From an uncultured Acetobacteraceae bacterium (GTDB lineage Bacteria; Pseudomonadota; Alphaproteobacteria; Acetobacterales; Acetobacteraceae): 64,000 nucleotides of DNA. Numbering within the stretch: the stretch's first letter is position 1; the number at the start of each line of letters is the position of its first letter. Position numbers and translations under genes: made by a program. The notes beneath the pieces were generated by a model. That model made no database searches and was not told where the DNA came from. It saw nothing but the letters and a program-made list of their open reading frames with translations. The stretch is taken from positions 1 through 64,000 of the forward strand of contig CAIYDT010000083.1 of the NCBI GenBank assembly GCA_903924985.1, read 5' to 3'. This document shows, piece after piece, positions 55,867-64,000 of the stretch.

Positions 55867-56496
55867 TTACGCGGCAAGGTCGGTGCTGGCGATAAAACAG
55901 CAACCCAATGCCAAAAGCTTGTCTTTAATGTCCTCGACGGTCGTACGCCCCGGCGCGGTCGGGATGCCGATGCCGCGGCAGGCGTCCTCGATGACAATGG
56001 TTTCATAGCCGAGCCGCAGCGCGTCCTCCGCCGACCAGCCGACGCAGAAATCGGTTGCGAGGCCAGTGAGAAAAATCCGCTTGAAGCCGCGCTGGCGTAG
56101 CCACCCATCCAGGCCAGTTGGCGTCGTCCGGTCGTTCTCGAAAAATGCCGAGTAGCTGTCCAGGTGCGGGTGGAACCCCTTGCGGACGACGACCTCGATC
56201 CGCGTCTGGTCGATGGCGGCATGAAGGGCGGCATTGGGGCTGCCGGCGATGCCGTGATCGGGCCACAGGGTTTGCCCGTCGACCGTGTCGAACGGCACCT
56301 TCCCCGGGTGGGTGCTGGCAAAGGAGAAGTGTCCGGGCGGGTGCCAGTCCTGCGTCGCGAAGGCGTGTGCGAAGCAGGGCAGCAGGCGGTTGATGACCGG
56401 CACGACCGCATGGCCGTCGACAACCGGGAGTTCGCCGCCCGGCATGAACGTGGGCTGGACGTCCATCAATCCCAGAATGTCGGTGTCGGGCTGCAT
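55867..56496 (-). CDS. pncA: Nicotinamidase (isochorismatase-like)
   Basis: LMDVQPTFMPGGELPVVDGHAVVPVIN; TQDWHPPGHFSFA; LWPDHGIAGSPNAALH; FLTGLATDFCVGWSAEDAL. Confidence 0.92.
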   Translation of the reverse strand: MQPDTDILGLMDVQPTFMPGGELPVVDGHAVVPVINRLLPCFAHAFATQDWHPPGHFSFASTHPGKVPFDTVDGQTLWPDHGIAGSPNAALHAAIDQTRIEVVVRKGFHPHLDSYSAFFENDRTTPTGLDGWLRQRGFKRIFLTGLATDFCVGWSAEDALRLGYETIVIEDACRGIGIPTAPGRTTVEDIKDKLLALGCCFIASTDLAA

Positions 56497-56497
56497 C

Positions 56498-57520
56498 TTA
56501 CACCTTGGTCAGGGTTTCGGGGGGCACGAAGTCCTTCCATCTTCCCGGCGTTTCCGGCTGCGCGCCATAGGGGGTCAGCGCGTCCGCCGCTCGTCCGATT
56601 AGTTCGGCGAAGGTCAGCCGGCGTTCGGCCAGAAACGCGTCCAGCTCGGCGATGCTGCGGGTCAATCCGGCGAAACCCTCATGCATGACCAGCGACAGCA
56701 TCTCCACCGCCGAGGCGCCGGCCAGCGCCATGCGCGCCGCATCGTGCCCGCCGCGCACACCGTTTGTTCCCATCAGGGGAAAGTCGGATCCCACGGCTTT
56801 GCGGCTGAGGGCCAGGAACCGGCACACGATCGGCAGCGCCCAGCCCCCCCCGTACGCCGCCGAGGTCCCCAGTAGCGGCGCCAAGGTATCCAGGTCGGGG
56901 ACCAGTGCCATGAACCGCCCCATCATACAGACGGAATCCGCGCCGCCTTCCTTCGCTGCCAGCGCCAAGGCCGGCAGGTTCGACGATAGGCCGGTCAGTT
57001 TGACCCATAATTGCATGTCCTGCGTGACCGCTCGCACGTTCGCAACGAGATCGCGCAGCCGAACGGGGTCGGTCTCCTGGACGATGGCGCCCGGTGTGGC
57101 CTCCGACGCGTGCGGGGCACCGACGTTCAGTTCGAACACCCGCAATCCGGCCGAGCGAGCCATGGAGGCGATGGCAATCGCGCCCTCCGCGCTGCCGTAG
57201 ACGATGCTGGCGGCGACGAATTTCTGCTCGCGCGCGGCATCGCGGTCGATGGCGGCGATGGCGGCGAACCACGCGGCGGTGTCCCGCTGCGACAGGCCGG
57301 AGCGGTTGAACAGCGAGTCCCCCAGCCAGGCATAGTCGGCGCGGTCGAGCTGCTGTCCGCCGGCCGGGTTCTCGTTCACCGACTTGGCGATCGCCCCCGC
57401 CGCCCCGGCGTTCAACGCGGCTCGAATTCCAGACTCGGTCATGACCGGCTCCCCCGATCCGCAGATCACGGGGTTGGGGAGCGTGAGCGTGCCGATGCGG
57501 GTGGTGAGGCGGTCGGTCAT
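56498..57520 (-). CDS. Dihydroorotate dehydrogenase-like (PreA/DHOD family) protein
   Basis: TRIGTLTLPNPVICGSGEPVMTESGIRAALNAGAAGAIAKSV; VFELNVGAPHASEA; LMGTNGVRGGHDAARMALAGASAVEMLSLVMHEGF. Confidence 0.85.
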   Translation of the reverse strand: MTDRLTTRIGTLTLPNPVICGSGEPVMTESGIRAALNAGAAGAIAKSVNENPAGGQQLDRADYAWLGDSLFNRSGLSQRDTAAWFAAIAAIDRDAAREQKFVAASIVYGSAEGAIAIASMARSAGLRVFELNVGAPHASEATPGAIVQETDPVRLRDLVANVRAVTQDMQLWVKLTGLSSNLPALALAAKEGGADSVCMMGRFMALVPDLDTLAPLLGTSAAYGGGWALPIVCRFLALSRKAVGSDFPLMGTNGVRGGHDAARMALAGASAVEMLSLVMHEGFAGLTRSIAELDAFLAERRLTFAELIGRAADALTPYGAQPETPGRWKDFVPPETLTKV

Positions 57521-57686
57521 GCGGTCGGTCCTGCTGATGCGCTTGCCTAGCGTCCCCGCCGCGCTGGGAAAAGGGGCGGCCCTATCTCAGGCCCTATCTG
57601 CCCCGACCAGCGGAAGGTTTTGCCGCCAGCGCTCCCACGCGTTAACGTACTGTACAGACCGATCCCGCCGCTGGAGGATGCCGCCC

Positions 57687-58439
57687 ATGCCTGTCGACAC
57701 CGACCTGGACGAATTCGCCCAATTGATCGATGCCGCCCAGCGCGTCGTCGTGTTTACCGGCGCCGGTATCAGCACCGAATCCGGCATCCCCGACTTCCGC
57801 AGCCCCGGCGGCACCTGGACCAAAATGAAGCCGATCGACTTCTCGGACTTCATGCGCTCCGACGCCGCTCGGCGGGAAACCTGGAAGCGTCGGTTCGATA
57901 TGGAGGGTGTGCTGATCAAGGCCACCCCCAATCGCGGGCACCGCGCGGTGGCGGAGCTGATCCGGTGCGGCAAGGCATCATCCGTTATCACCCAGAACAT
58001 CGACGGGCTGCACCAGGATTCCGGCATTCCCGACGACAAGGTGCTCGAGCTGCACGGCAACACCACCTACGCCCACTGCCTCGATTGCGGCCAGCGCTTT
58101 GAGATCGGCGCGCTGCGGGTGGATTTTGAACGCGACCGCATCGTGCCAAGCTGCGCCTGCGGCGGCTGGGTTAAGACCGCCACGATCTCCTTCGGGCAGT
58201 CGATGCCGCAGCGGGAGATGCAGTTGGCGCAGCGGGAAACGCTGTTGGCCGACCTGTTCATCGTGGTCGGGTCTTCGCTGGTGGTTTACCCCGCGGCGGG
58301 GTTCCCCGAACTGGCGACGCGCAACGGATCGGCGCTGGTGATCCTGAACCGGGACGAGACCCCGCTGGACGGGATCGCCGATCTGGTGATCAACCGAACA
58401 ATTGGCGACACGCTGGGCGAGGTCGTCGGAATCGATTGA
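57687..58439 (+). CDS. Sir2-family NAD-dependent protein deacylase
   Basis: VVVFTGAGISTESGIPDFRSPGGTW; SVITQNIDGLHQDSGIPDDKVLELHGNTTYAHCLDCGQ; FGQSMPQREM. Confidence 0.95.
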   Translation: MPVDTDLDEFAQLIDAAQRVVVFTGAGISTESGIPDFRSPGGTWTKMKPIDFSDFMRSDAARRETWKRRFDMEGVLIKATPNRGHRAVAELIRCGKASSVITQNIDGLHQDSGIPDDKVLELHGNTTYAHCLDCGQRFEIGALRVDFERDRIVPSCACGGWVKTATISFGQSMPQREMQLAQRETLLADLFIVVGSSLVVYPAAGFPELATRNGSALVILNRDETPLDGIADLVINRTIGDTLGEVVGID

Positions 58440-58480
58440 GCGGCGTTAACGTTTTGTTAACCTGATGGGTTCATGGTGGT

Positions 58481-58498
58481 GCCTCCACGACTGGAGGC
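58481..58498 (+). promoter_or_regulatory. Hairpin GCCTCCA-CGAC-TGGAGGC containing the likely SD of the toxin gene
   Basis: Perfect 7-bp stem, 4-nt loop; GGAGG lies 5-9 nt before ATG 58503. Confidence 0.6.
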
Positions 58499-58502
58499 AT
58501 CC

Positions 58503-58925
58503 ATGCGATTCAAGCTTGACCATCTATTCATAAAACCATATAACGATATAACCGATGAGGACGACGATGATGTCGACCCCGCCGAGCTGGTGTGGATCGG
58601 CAGCAGCCGCAAGGCGCTGCGGGAATTTCCTCCGACGGTGCGGCGGGCGTTCGGAGTGTCCTTGTTCGCGGTGCAACTGGGGGAGACGCCGCCCTCGGCC
58701 AAGCCACTGAAAGGGTTTCGTGGCGCCGGCGTGCTGGAACTGATCGAGGATCATCGGGGGGACACGTACCGGGCCGCCTACACGGTGCGGTTCACCGACA
58801 AGGTTTACGTTCTGCACGTGTTTCAGAAGAAGTCCAAGAAGGGGATCGCCACCCCCAAGATGGAAACCGATTTGATCCGGCAGCGGTTGAAGCTGGCGGA
58901 GGATCTTCACAATGGGGCCGAATGA
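58503..58925 (+). CDS. Type II TA toxin, phage-derived Gp49-like/HigB-like (RelE superfamily)
   Basis: ELVWIGSSRKALREFPPTVRRAFGVSLFAVQLGETPPSAKPLKGFRGAGVLELIEDHRGDTYRAAYTVRFTDKVYVLHVFQKKSKKGIATPK. Confidence 0.92.
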   Translation: MRFKLDHLFIKPYNDITDEDDDDVDPAELVWIGSSRKALREFPPTVRRAFGVSLFAVQLGETPPSAKPLKGFRGAGVLELIEDHRGDTYRAAYTVRFTDKVYVLHVFQKKSKKGIATPKMETDLIRQRLKLAEDLHNGAE

Positions 58926-59250
58926 TATGGAAAAGACCCACGAACTCAGCAGCGGCAACGTTTTCGCCGACCTTGGCCTACCTGATTCCGAACAGGAGCT
59001 GGTGAAGGCGAAACTGACTGTACAAATCTACCGGATTCTGAAGGCTCGCGGCGTAACGCAGGTCGAAGCGGCGCGGTTGCTGGGTACCACCCAGGCGCAG
59101 GTTTCCACCCTGATGCGCTGTAAGCCTGTTTCGGTATCTGTCGGCCGGCTGATGGAGTTCCTGACCACCCTGGGCCAGGATATCCAGGTTACCATCAGCC
59201 CGGCGCGGGGTCAGGATGTGGGGCGGATGTCGGTGGTGGTCAGGGGCTAA
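58912..59250 (+). CDS. XRE-family antitoxin (HigA-like), partner of upstream toxin
   Basis: VQIYRILKARGVTQVEAARLLGTTQAQVSTLMRCKPVSVSVGRLMEFLTTLGQDIQV; ORF overlaps toxin stop. Confidence 0.92.
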   Translation: MGPNDMEKTHELSSGNVFADLGLPDSEQELVKAKLTVQIYRILKARGVTQVEAARLLGTTQAQVSTLMRCKPVSVSVGRLMEFLTTLGQDIQVTISPARGQDVGRMSVVVRG

Positions 59251-59253
59251 CCG

Positions 59254-59658
59254 TTACGCCTTCTCGAACACCGGCAGCGTCAGATCGTCCTTCACCTTAT
59301 CGAACCCCACCTTCACCGGCAGCCCGACTCGCAGGTCTTCCTGCGTAATCCCCCGCACCTGGGCGTTCATCCGCACCCCTTCCTCCAGGTCCACCGTCAC
59401 CAGGATGTAGGGTAGGTCGCCCTTGAAACCCGGGTGGAAGGCGTAGTGGGTAATGGTCCAGCTATGCACCGTTCCGCGGCTGGAGGCCTCGATCCATTTC
59501 GCGTTCATTGAGTAGCACGCGTCGCACACCGGCCTGGGATAATGCCGCACCTTACCGCAATCGGCGCAGGCTTGCAGGCACAGGCGGTGTTCTTGCAGGC
59601 CGGTCCAGTAAGGTTGGGTGTCCGGGGTGGGGGAGGGGACCAGCTTATCGTATTCCAC
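59254..59658 (-). CDS. Zn-ribbon/OB-fold (DUF35-type) acyl-CoA-associated protein
   Basis: CLQACADCGKVRHYPRPVCDACYS; SRGTVHSWTITHYAFHPGF; adjacent thiolase. Confidence 0.9.
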   Translation of the reverse strand: MEYDKLVPSPTPDTQPYWTGLQEHRLCLQACADCGKVRHYPRPVCDACYSMNAKWIEASSRGTVHSWTITHYAFHPGFKGDLPYILVTVDLEEGVRMNAQVRGITQEDLRVGLPVKVGFDKVKDDLTLPVFEKA

Positions 59659-59661
59659 TGG

Positions 59662-60807
59662 CTAGGCCCTCCGCATGATGGCGAGCGCGCCGTCGCCCAT
59701 GTCGCCGTAGCCGGTGACCAGACCGATCTCGGCATCCTTCACCTGCGCCGCCGCTTCCCCGCGCAACTGGCGGGTGAGTTCGACGATGTGGTTCATCCCC
59801 GCCATATGCGCCTGCGACAGAAGCCCGCCATGGGTATTGACCGGCATCTTCCCGCCCAGCCGCAGGGCGCCGTTCTCGATGAAGCCCCCGCCCTCGCCCT
59901 TCTTGCAGAAGCCGAGGTCTTCGAGCTGGCACATCACGATGTAGGTGAAGCAGTCGTAGACTTCGGCCACGTCGATATCGCTGTGGGTGACGCCTGCCAT
60001 CGCGAAGGCCTTGGGCGCGGCTTTGGCCAGACCCAACGTGGTCAGGTCCGGCCGCTGGGTGATCGCGGAGGGCGAGTCCGGATGCCCCTCCGCCACGCCC
60101 ATCACCATGATCGGGCGTCTGGCCAGATCGCGCGCGATGTCCGGGGCGCTGATCACCACCGCCGCGCCGCCGTCGCTTTCCAGGGAGCAATCCAGCAGCC
60201 GCAGCGGGTCGGAGATCATGCGGCTCGCCTGATGATCCTCAATGGTGATCGGGGTCCGCATGGTGGCGTTCGATTGCAGGGAAGCGTGGTAGCGCGTGGA
60301 CACCGCGATCTCGGCCAACTGGCGGGAGGTGGTGCCGTATAGCTCCATGTGCCGCCGAGCCATGGGGGCGTAAAGCTGCGCGGGGGCGATGGCACCGAGG
60401 GGCATCTCGAACTCCCCGATCGTGCGGAACTGCGGCATTTGCTGCACCCGCGTGCCGATGCGACCGCCGGAGTAGCCCGTGCGGCCAAGCGACAGGAGCA
60501 CATGCTTGCAGATGCCGGCGTCGATCACGGCCATGGCGCATTGGATCGCGGCAACGGACGACGCGCCGCCCATCGGCGTGGTGGCGGAGAAGCGCAGGTC
60601 CTTGATGCCGAAATTGGTGACGAAGTCCTCGGCCACCGCGCCGTGACCATAGGGGATCAACCCGTCTATATCGGTGGGTTTCAGGCCGGCGTCGCGGATG
60701 GCGGCCAGCGACGCTTCCAGTTGGAACGACAGCGGGGTGCGATCGGTGCCTCGCAGATACTGGGTTTCTCCGACGCCGGTGACGGCGGCTGCTTCGTGCA
60801 GGGGCAT
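59662..60807 (-). CDS. Thiolase-family (acetyl-CoA acetyltransferase/lipid-transfer-like) protein
   Basis: AAVTGVGETQYLRGTDRTPLSFQLEASLAAIRDAGLKPTDIDGLI; DVAEVYDCFTYIVMCQLEDLGFC; HGGLLSQAHMAGMNHIVELTRQLRG. Confidence 0.92.
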   Translation of the reverse strand: MPLHEAAAVTGVGETQYLRGTDRTPLSFQLEASLAAIRDAGLKPTDIDGLIPYGHGAVAEDFVTNFGIKDLRFSATTPMGGASSVAAIQCAMAVIDAGICKHVLLSLGRTGYSGGRIGTRVQQMPQFRTIGEFEMPLGAIAPAQLYAPMARRHMELYGTTSRQLAEIAVSTRYHASLQSNATMRTPITIEDHQASRMISDPLRLLDCSLESDGGAAVVISAPDIARDLARRPIMVMGVAEGHPDSPSAITQRPDLTTLGLAKAAPKAFAMAGVTHSDIDVAEVYDCFTYIVMCQLEDLGFCKKGEGGGFIENGALRLGGKMPVNTHGGLLSQAHMAGMNHIVELTRQLRGEAAAQVKDAEIGLVTGYGDMGDGALAIMRRA

Positions 60808-60864
60808 GGGGTGGGTTCTCCTGCGCGGCAGTGTCGGTTAGACTCCGGGGTCCGTCAATTCGGC
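60800..60864. repeat. Left copy of a degenerate direct repeat flanking the OLD-like gene
   Basis: AGGGGCATGGGGTGGGTTCTCCTGCGCGGCAGTGTCGGTTA...GTCAATTCGGC; ungapped match to 62587-62651. Confidence 0.85.
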
Positions 60865-62544
60865 GCATACCGCCAAGCGGCGCATGAAATCGTGGACGTC
60901 CTCGTGGATTTCGTCTGGGAGCATATGGGCGGCCACTTCCTCACGCGTCGGTGCCATGCCAGCGATTGCTCTCAGCGATTGGAAGAGAGATTCATCGCCT
61001 TCGAACAGGATTAGCTTTCCATCGACGCGCCGGAAAATATCGGCGGTGACAGTTCGCCAAGTCCGTCCGGGGGGCAGGGACAGGAGTTGGTCCGAAAACC
61101 ATCGATCGACGACAGCCAATCGAAGCGACTGAAAGAGGTCGGTGTCTCCCGCTGGCAGATTTCTGGTCACGGCGCGATGCCAAGCATCCGGCACCAGAAG
61201 ATAGTTCTCGATATTCCGGCGCTTCCATTCCGCCAACGATGGATTGTCAGGACCCGGATGGAATGCTTTGGCATCGTCGTCGAAATCAAACAGCATCATC
61301 CTCTTAACCCCGGGGATGATCTGCTGTAAGGCTACAAAATGGTCGTCCGCTGCTTTTTTCATATCGCGCGTGCTGCCGCCGCCCATGGTATGAAAAGTAA
61401 ACTTGCCAACCGCGTCGGTGACGCCGCAAGCCTCTGCCCAGGCGCGCAAGATACGCTCATCCGTTTCACCCTCGACGTAAAGAATAAACGGCGATGCCCG
61501 CAGCCGGGTAATCTCTTCGTTCGCGACATCGGCCATGGCCCTGAGCAGCGCAGGTGTGGACTGAATGCGCTGCGGTACGCCTGCCAGCAGTGATATAATC
61601 TGCGCCCCATCCACGCCGCGAGCGAATTCTTCGGCATGAGTCGCGATCAGGAATTGGACCCCGCGCTGCTGTGATTGCAGTTTGAAATAATCCAAAATTT
61701 CCCGTTGCAAACGCACGTGCAGATGGGCGTCCGGTTCATCCAACAAGATCGTGGTTGGACTATACCCAAAGAGAAACGCCAACAGCGTGAGGGTTTGATG
61801 AAACCCGCTCCCGCCTGATATAATATCGTATTTACGTCCATTTTTTTCGTAATCGACGGTTATGTTGACGTCGGATTCCGGGTCGTATTTCGGTTTAACG
61901 ATACGAACGTCGAGCCAACGCTTGATTTGTTTCGCCAATTCATCCCATTCTGCGGTTTTGAGTTCGGCGACCCGAAGCAGCAGATTACGTAACACACCCC
62001 CAGGTTGTCCTTTACCGACCTGCTGCCGGATTGGCGCATCGTCGAGCCGCTTTTCTACCGGCTCCAAACCGGAAAATGGTGGGACATAGGCTATCTTCGG
62101 CAGAGTTCCCAGCTTGGCGAGCTGACGGAATTGCTCCCATCCCCCCTGAGGAATGGCGTAAATGGTCTGCTGCGATTGATATCGTAGTTGGACGCCGAAC
62201 GCGCCGCCGGTGCCATCGGCGTTCCGCCACGTCAGCTCGATTTCAATGAGAATAAATGCTTGCGTCTTCGTGGCGGTGTTCCGGCGGTCCACCCGGTCCT
62301 TCCACAGCAGGATGAACTCCGGCAACGGCAATGCGGTGAAATTCGGCAGCACGATCTGAATTCCCGTAGAGCCCCGGCGATCCACTCGCCGAAACTCATC
62401 GACGCAGAACTGCCAGATCGCCAAGGCCTGCAAAATCGTGCTCTTGCCGCTGTTGTTCGGCCCAACCAGCAGATCGAACTGGCCGAACTCGAAGACCTGC
62501 TCTCCGATAGCCTTGAAGTTTCGTAGCGTGAGCTTGTCGATCAT
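60838..62544 (-). CDS. OLD-like AAA/ABC ATPase with C-terminal TOPRIM domain
   Basis: FDLLVGPNNSGKSTILQALAIWQF Walker A; ISGGSGFHQTLTLLAFLFGYSPTTILLDEPDAHLHVRLQREILDYF; TOPRIM FILYVEGETDERILRAW and MLFDFDDD. Confidence 0.9.
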   Translation of the reverse strand: MIDKLTLRNFKAIGEQVFEFGQFDLLVGPNNSGKSTILQALAIWQFCVDEFRRVDRRGSTGIQIVLPNFTALPLPEFILLWKDRVDRRNTATKTQAFILIEIELTWRNADGTGGAFGVQLRYQSQQTIYAIPQGGWEQFRQLAKLGTLPKIAYVPPFSGLEPVEKRLDDAPIRQQVGKGQPGGVLRNLLLRVAELKTAEWDELAKQIKRWLDVRIVKPKYDPESDVNITVDYEKNGRKYDIISGGSGFHQTLTLLAFLFGYSPTTILLDEPDAHLHVRLQREILDYFKLQSQQRGVQFLIATHAEEFARGVDGAQIISLLAGVPQRIQSTPALLRAMADVANEEITRLRASPFILYVEGETDERILRAWAEACGVTDAVGKFTFHTMGGGSTRDMKKAADDHFVALQQIIPGVKRMMLFDFDDDAKAFHPGPDNPSLAEWKRRNIENYLLVPDAWHRAVTRNLPAGDTDLFQSLRLAVVDRWFSDQLLSLPPGRTWRTVTADIFRRVDGKLILFEGDESLFQSLRAIAGMAPTREEVAAHMLPDEIHEDVHDFMRRLAVCAELTDPGV

Positions 62545-62586
62545 GCAGGCCCCCTACCGAATTCGGGCCGCGCCGGCACCGGTGAC

Positions 62587-62651
62587 AGGGGCATGGGCTG
62601 GGTCCTCCTGTGCGGCAGTGTCCGTTACCCGAAGTCGGTCGTCAATTCGGC
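62587..62651. repeat. Right copy of the degenerate direct repeat flanking the OLD-like gene
   Basis: AGGGGCATGGGCTGGGTCCTCCTGTGCGGCAGTGTCCGTTA...GTCAATTCGGC; first 41 nt 37/41 identical to 60800-60840. Confidence 0.85.
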
Positions 62652-63206
62652 CCGCACGTTGTCGGGGAGGATGGCCATGTGGCCGTAATGGGGATGGTTG
62701 AAGCCCAGGGTAATCTCGGCCATCGGGAAGGCCGCGATCTGGGCGGCGGTGAAGGGGAAATGCACGAACTGCACCGACGATGCCTTGCCGTCCTCCCGCG
62801 TGCGGTCCTGATCGGCTTCCGCCACGCATCGGACCGTTTCGCTATCCAGTCGGATGAACGCGGTGTTTTCGATGCCGCCCAGACTATCCAGCACGCGGGC
62901 GCGGCGAATGGGATCGTCGATTTCGATCATGAAGGTGGCGGTGAGTTCCGATCCGTTCGGAATCAAAGGGTTATACGCTTCCAGTTCGCCGGGCACCTGC
63001 TCGGCACCGCCCTTTTCGATGTAGACCATCTCCTGGATTTGGTGCCACATCGTGTCGTAGGACTCGAAGTAGAAGGTAATGTAGGGGCCGACCTCAACCC
63101 GGCGGTTGCGCTTCCTGGCGGTGATCTCGCTGCGGAGTTGGGTGCGGTTTTTCGCGTATTCCGCAGCGGGGATGATGTCTGAAACAGTGATGATGCGTTT
63201 GGGCAT
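62625..63206 (-). CDS. DUF3501-family protein
   Basis: ITVSDIIPAAEYAKNRTQLRSEITARKRNRRVEVGPYITFYFESYDTMWHQIQEMVYIEKGG; next to CCG-domain protein. Confidence 0.88.
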   Translation of the reverse strand: MPKRIITVSDIIPAAEYAKNRTQLRSEITARKRNRRVEVGPYITFYFESYDTMWHQIQEMVYIEKGGAEQVPGELEAYNPLIPNGSELTATFMIEIDDPIRRARVLDSLGGIENTAFIRLDSETVRCVAEADQDRTREDGKASSVQFVHFPFTAAQIAAFPMAEITLGFNHPHYGHMAILPDNVRAELTTDFG

Positions 63207-63238
63207 GGGAGGCTCCTTAAACGACCGCGATGGTTGGG

Positions 63239-64000
63239 TCAGCCGGAAAACCCATAGGCACGCGCGAGCAACTGGATTGGGTGCGTCACCAGTTCGGGCC
63301 TGGCACCGTCCTGATCCAACGCATCGATACCCTGGGCGATATGCACGCCGGCCAGCGGGCACTCCGACATCACGAACCCCGCGCCGGTTTGCTGGGCGGT
63401 CTGAGCGACCGGCTTGCCGACTTTCATCGCGACAGGGAACCATTCCTCCTTGAAGCCCCAGGACCCGCCATGCCCCGAGCAGCGCTCGATCACCTTGACG
63501 GTGGAGCCAGGGATCAGGCGAAGCATTTCCGCGCCCTTCTGCCCCATATTTTGCGCCCGGGCGTGGCAGGCCATGTGCAACGATAATGTGCCCGGGACGG
63601 TCTGCATGCCCTCGGCCATACCTTCCTTCTTCGCGATATCGACGACGTATTCGCTGATATCGAAGGTCGCGCGGGACAACAGGGAAATATCGGGATCGCC
63701 TGGGAGAATAAGCGGCCATTCCGATTTCAGCATCAGCCCGCAGGACGGGACCAAGGCGATGATGTCGTAGCCCTTCTCGATCCAGGGCTTCATCTCGGCG
63801 GCCACCTTGCGGGCGTTGGCGGCGACCTCGTCGATGCGGCCTTGTTCCAGCAGCGGCATGCCGCAGCAACTGGGGTAAACCACGGTGGTTTCGACGCCGT
63901 TCTTCGCCAATACCCGGCGGGCGGCGACGCCGACATGGGGTTCGTTAAAATTGACGAAGCACGTCGCGTACAACACGGCTTTGCGGCCGAACGCCGGGGC
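63239..64000 (-). CDS. CCG-domain Fe-S oxidoreductase (heterodisulfide reductase/GlpC-like), truncated by window edge
   Basis: VVYPSCCGMPLLEQGRIDEV; ALVPSCGLMLKSEWPLI; HMACHARAQNMGQ; ERCSGHGGSWGFK; frame open to 64000. Confidence 0.9.
   Translation of the reverse strand, partial: APAFGRKAVLYATCFVNFNEPHVGVAARRVLAKNGVETTVVYPSCCGMPLLEQGRIDEVAANARKVAAEMKPWIEKGYDIIALVPSCGLMLKSEWPLILPGDPDISLLSRATFDISEYVVDIAKKEGMAEGMQTVPGTLSLHMACHARAQNMGQKGAEMLRLIPGSTVKVIERCSGHGGSWGFKEEWFPVAMKVGKPVAQTAQQTGAGFVMSECPLAGVHIAQGIDALDQDGARPELVTHPIQLLARAYGFSG

Noticed and set aside
57687-58439. Sir2 as a defence effector (Thoeris/DSR-like)
   Set aside because: Short canonical deacylase with Zn-binding Cys and no fused or adjacent defence partner domain; metabolic role more likely.

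Overview
High-GC, Rhodospirillales/Acetobacteraceae-like (alphaproteobacterial) chromosomal window (lineage is inference), gene-dense, with no rRNA, complete tRNA or CRISPR array seen. Main blocks: (a) 0-5 kb rearranged region: 5'-truncated hybrid histidine kinase, internally deleted hydantoinase-B-like gene, dual-CDGSH gene followed by a 25-bp tandem repeat, enolase-superfamily gene; (b) sulfite assimilation cysI-cysJ-cobA; (c) SPINDLY/OGT-like TPR glycosyltransferase, orphan CoxL-like molybdenum hydroxylase, LLM monooxygenase, galE, SLT+SPOR transglycosylase, polysaccharide ABC exporter pair; (d) dnaE2 with a small upstream gene and an SOS-box-like motif, without imuAB; (e) PEP-CTERM/EPS-type module: sugar transferase, PrsK, PrsR, PrsT-like TPR protein, glycosyltransferase; (f) orphan BrnT toxin overlapping a single-chain type IIG/IIL (MmeI-like) restriction-modification gene with a low-GC specificity region; (g) 2-oxoacid:ferredoxin oxidoreductase operon; (h) a probable surface-glycan locus (beta-helix protein, GT4, two FemAB/CelD-like acetyltransferases, an uncharacterised exported protein with a C-terminal TM/Arg tail, YdcF, epimerase); (i) PncA, DHOD-like, Sir2, Gp49/XRE toxin-antitoxin; (j) thiolase/OB-fold and DUF3501/CCG gene cluster interrupted by a lower-GC OLD-like ATPase-TOPRIM gene flanked by a degenerate direct duplication of the junction it split. 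The strongest unusual signals are the OLD insertion scar, the BrnT/R-M overlap, the frame-shifting 25-bp repeat, and the surface-glycan locus.
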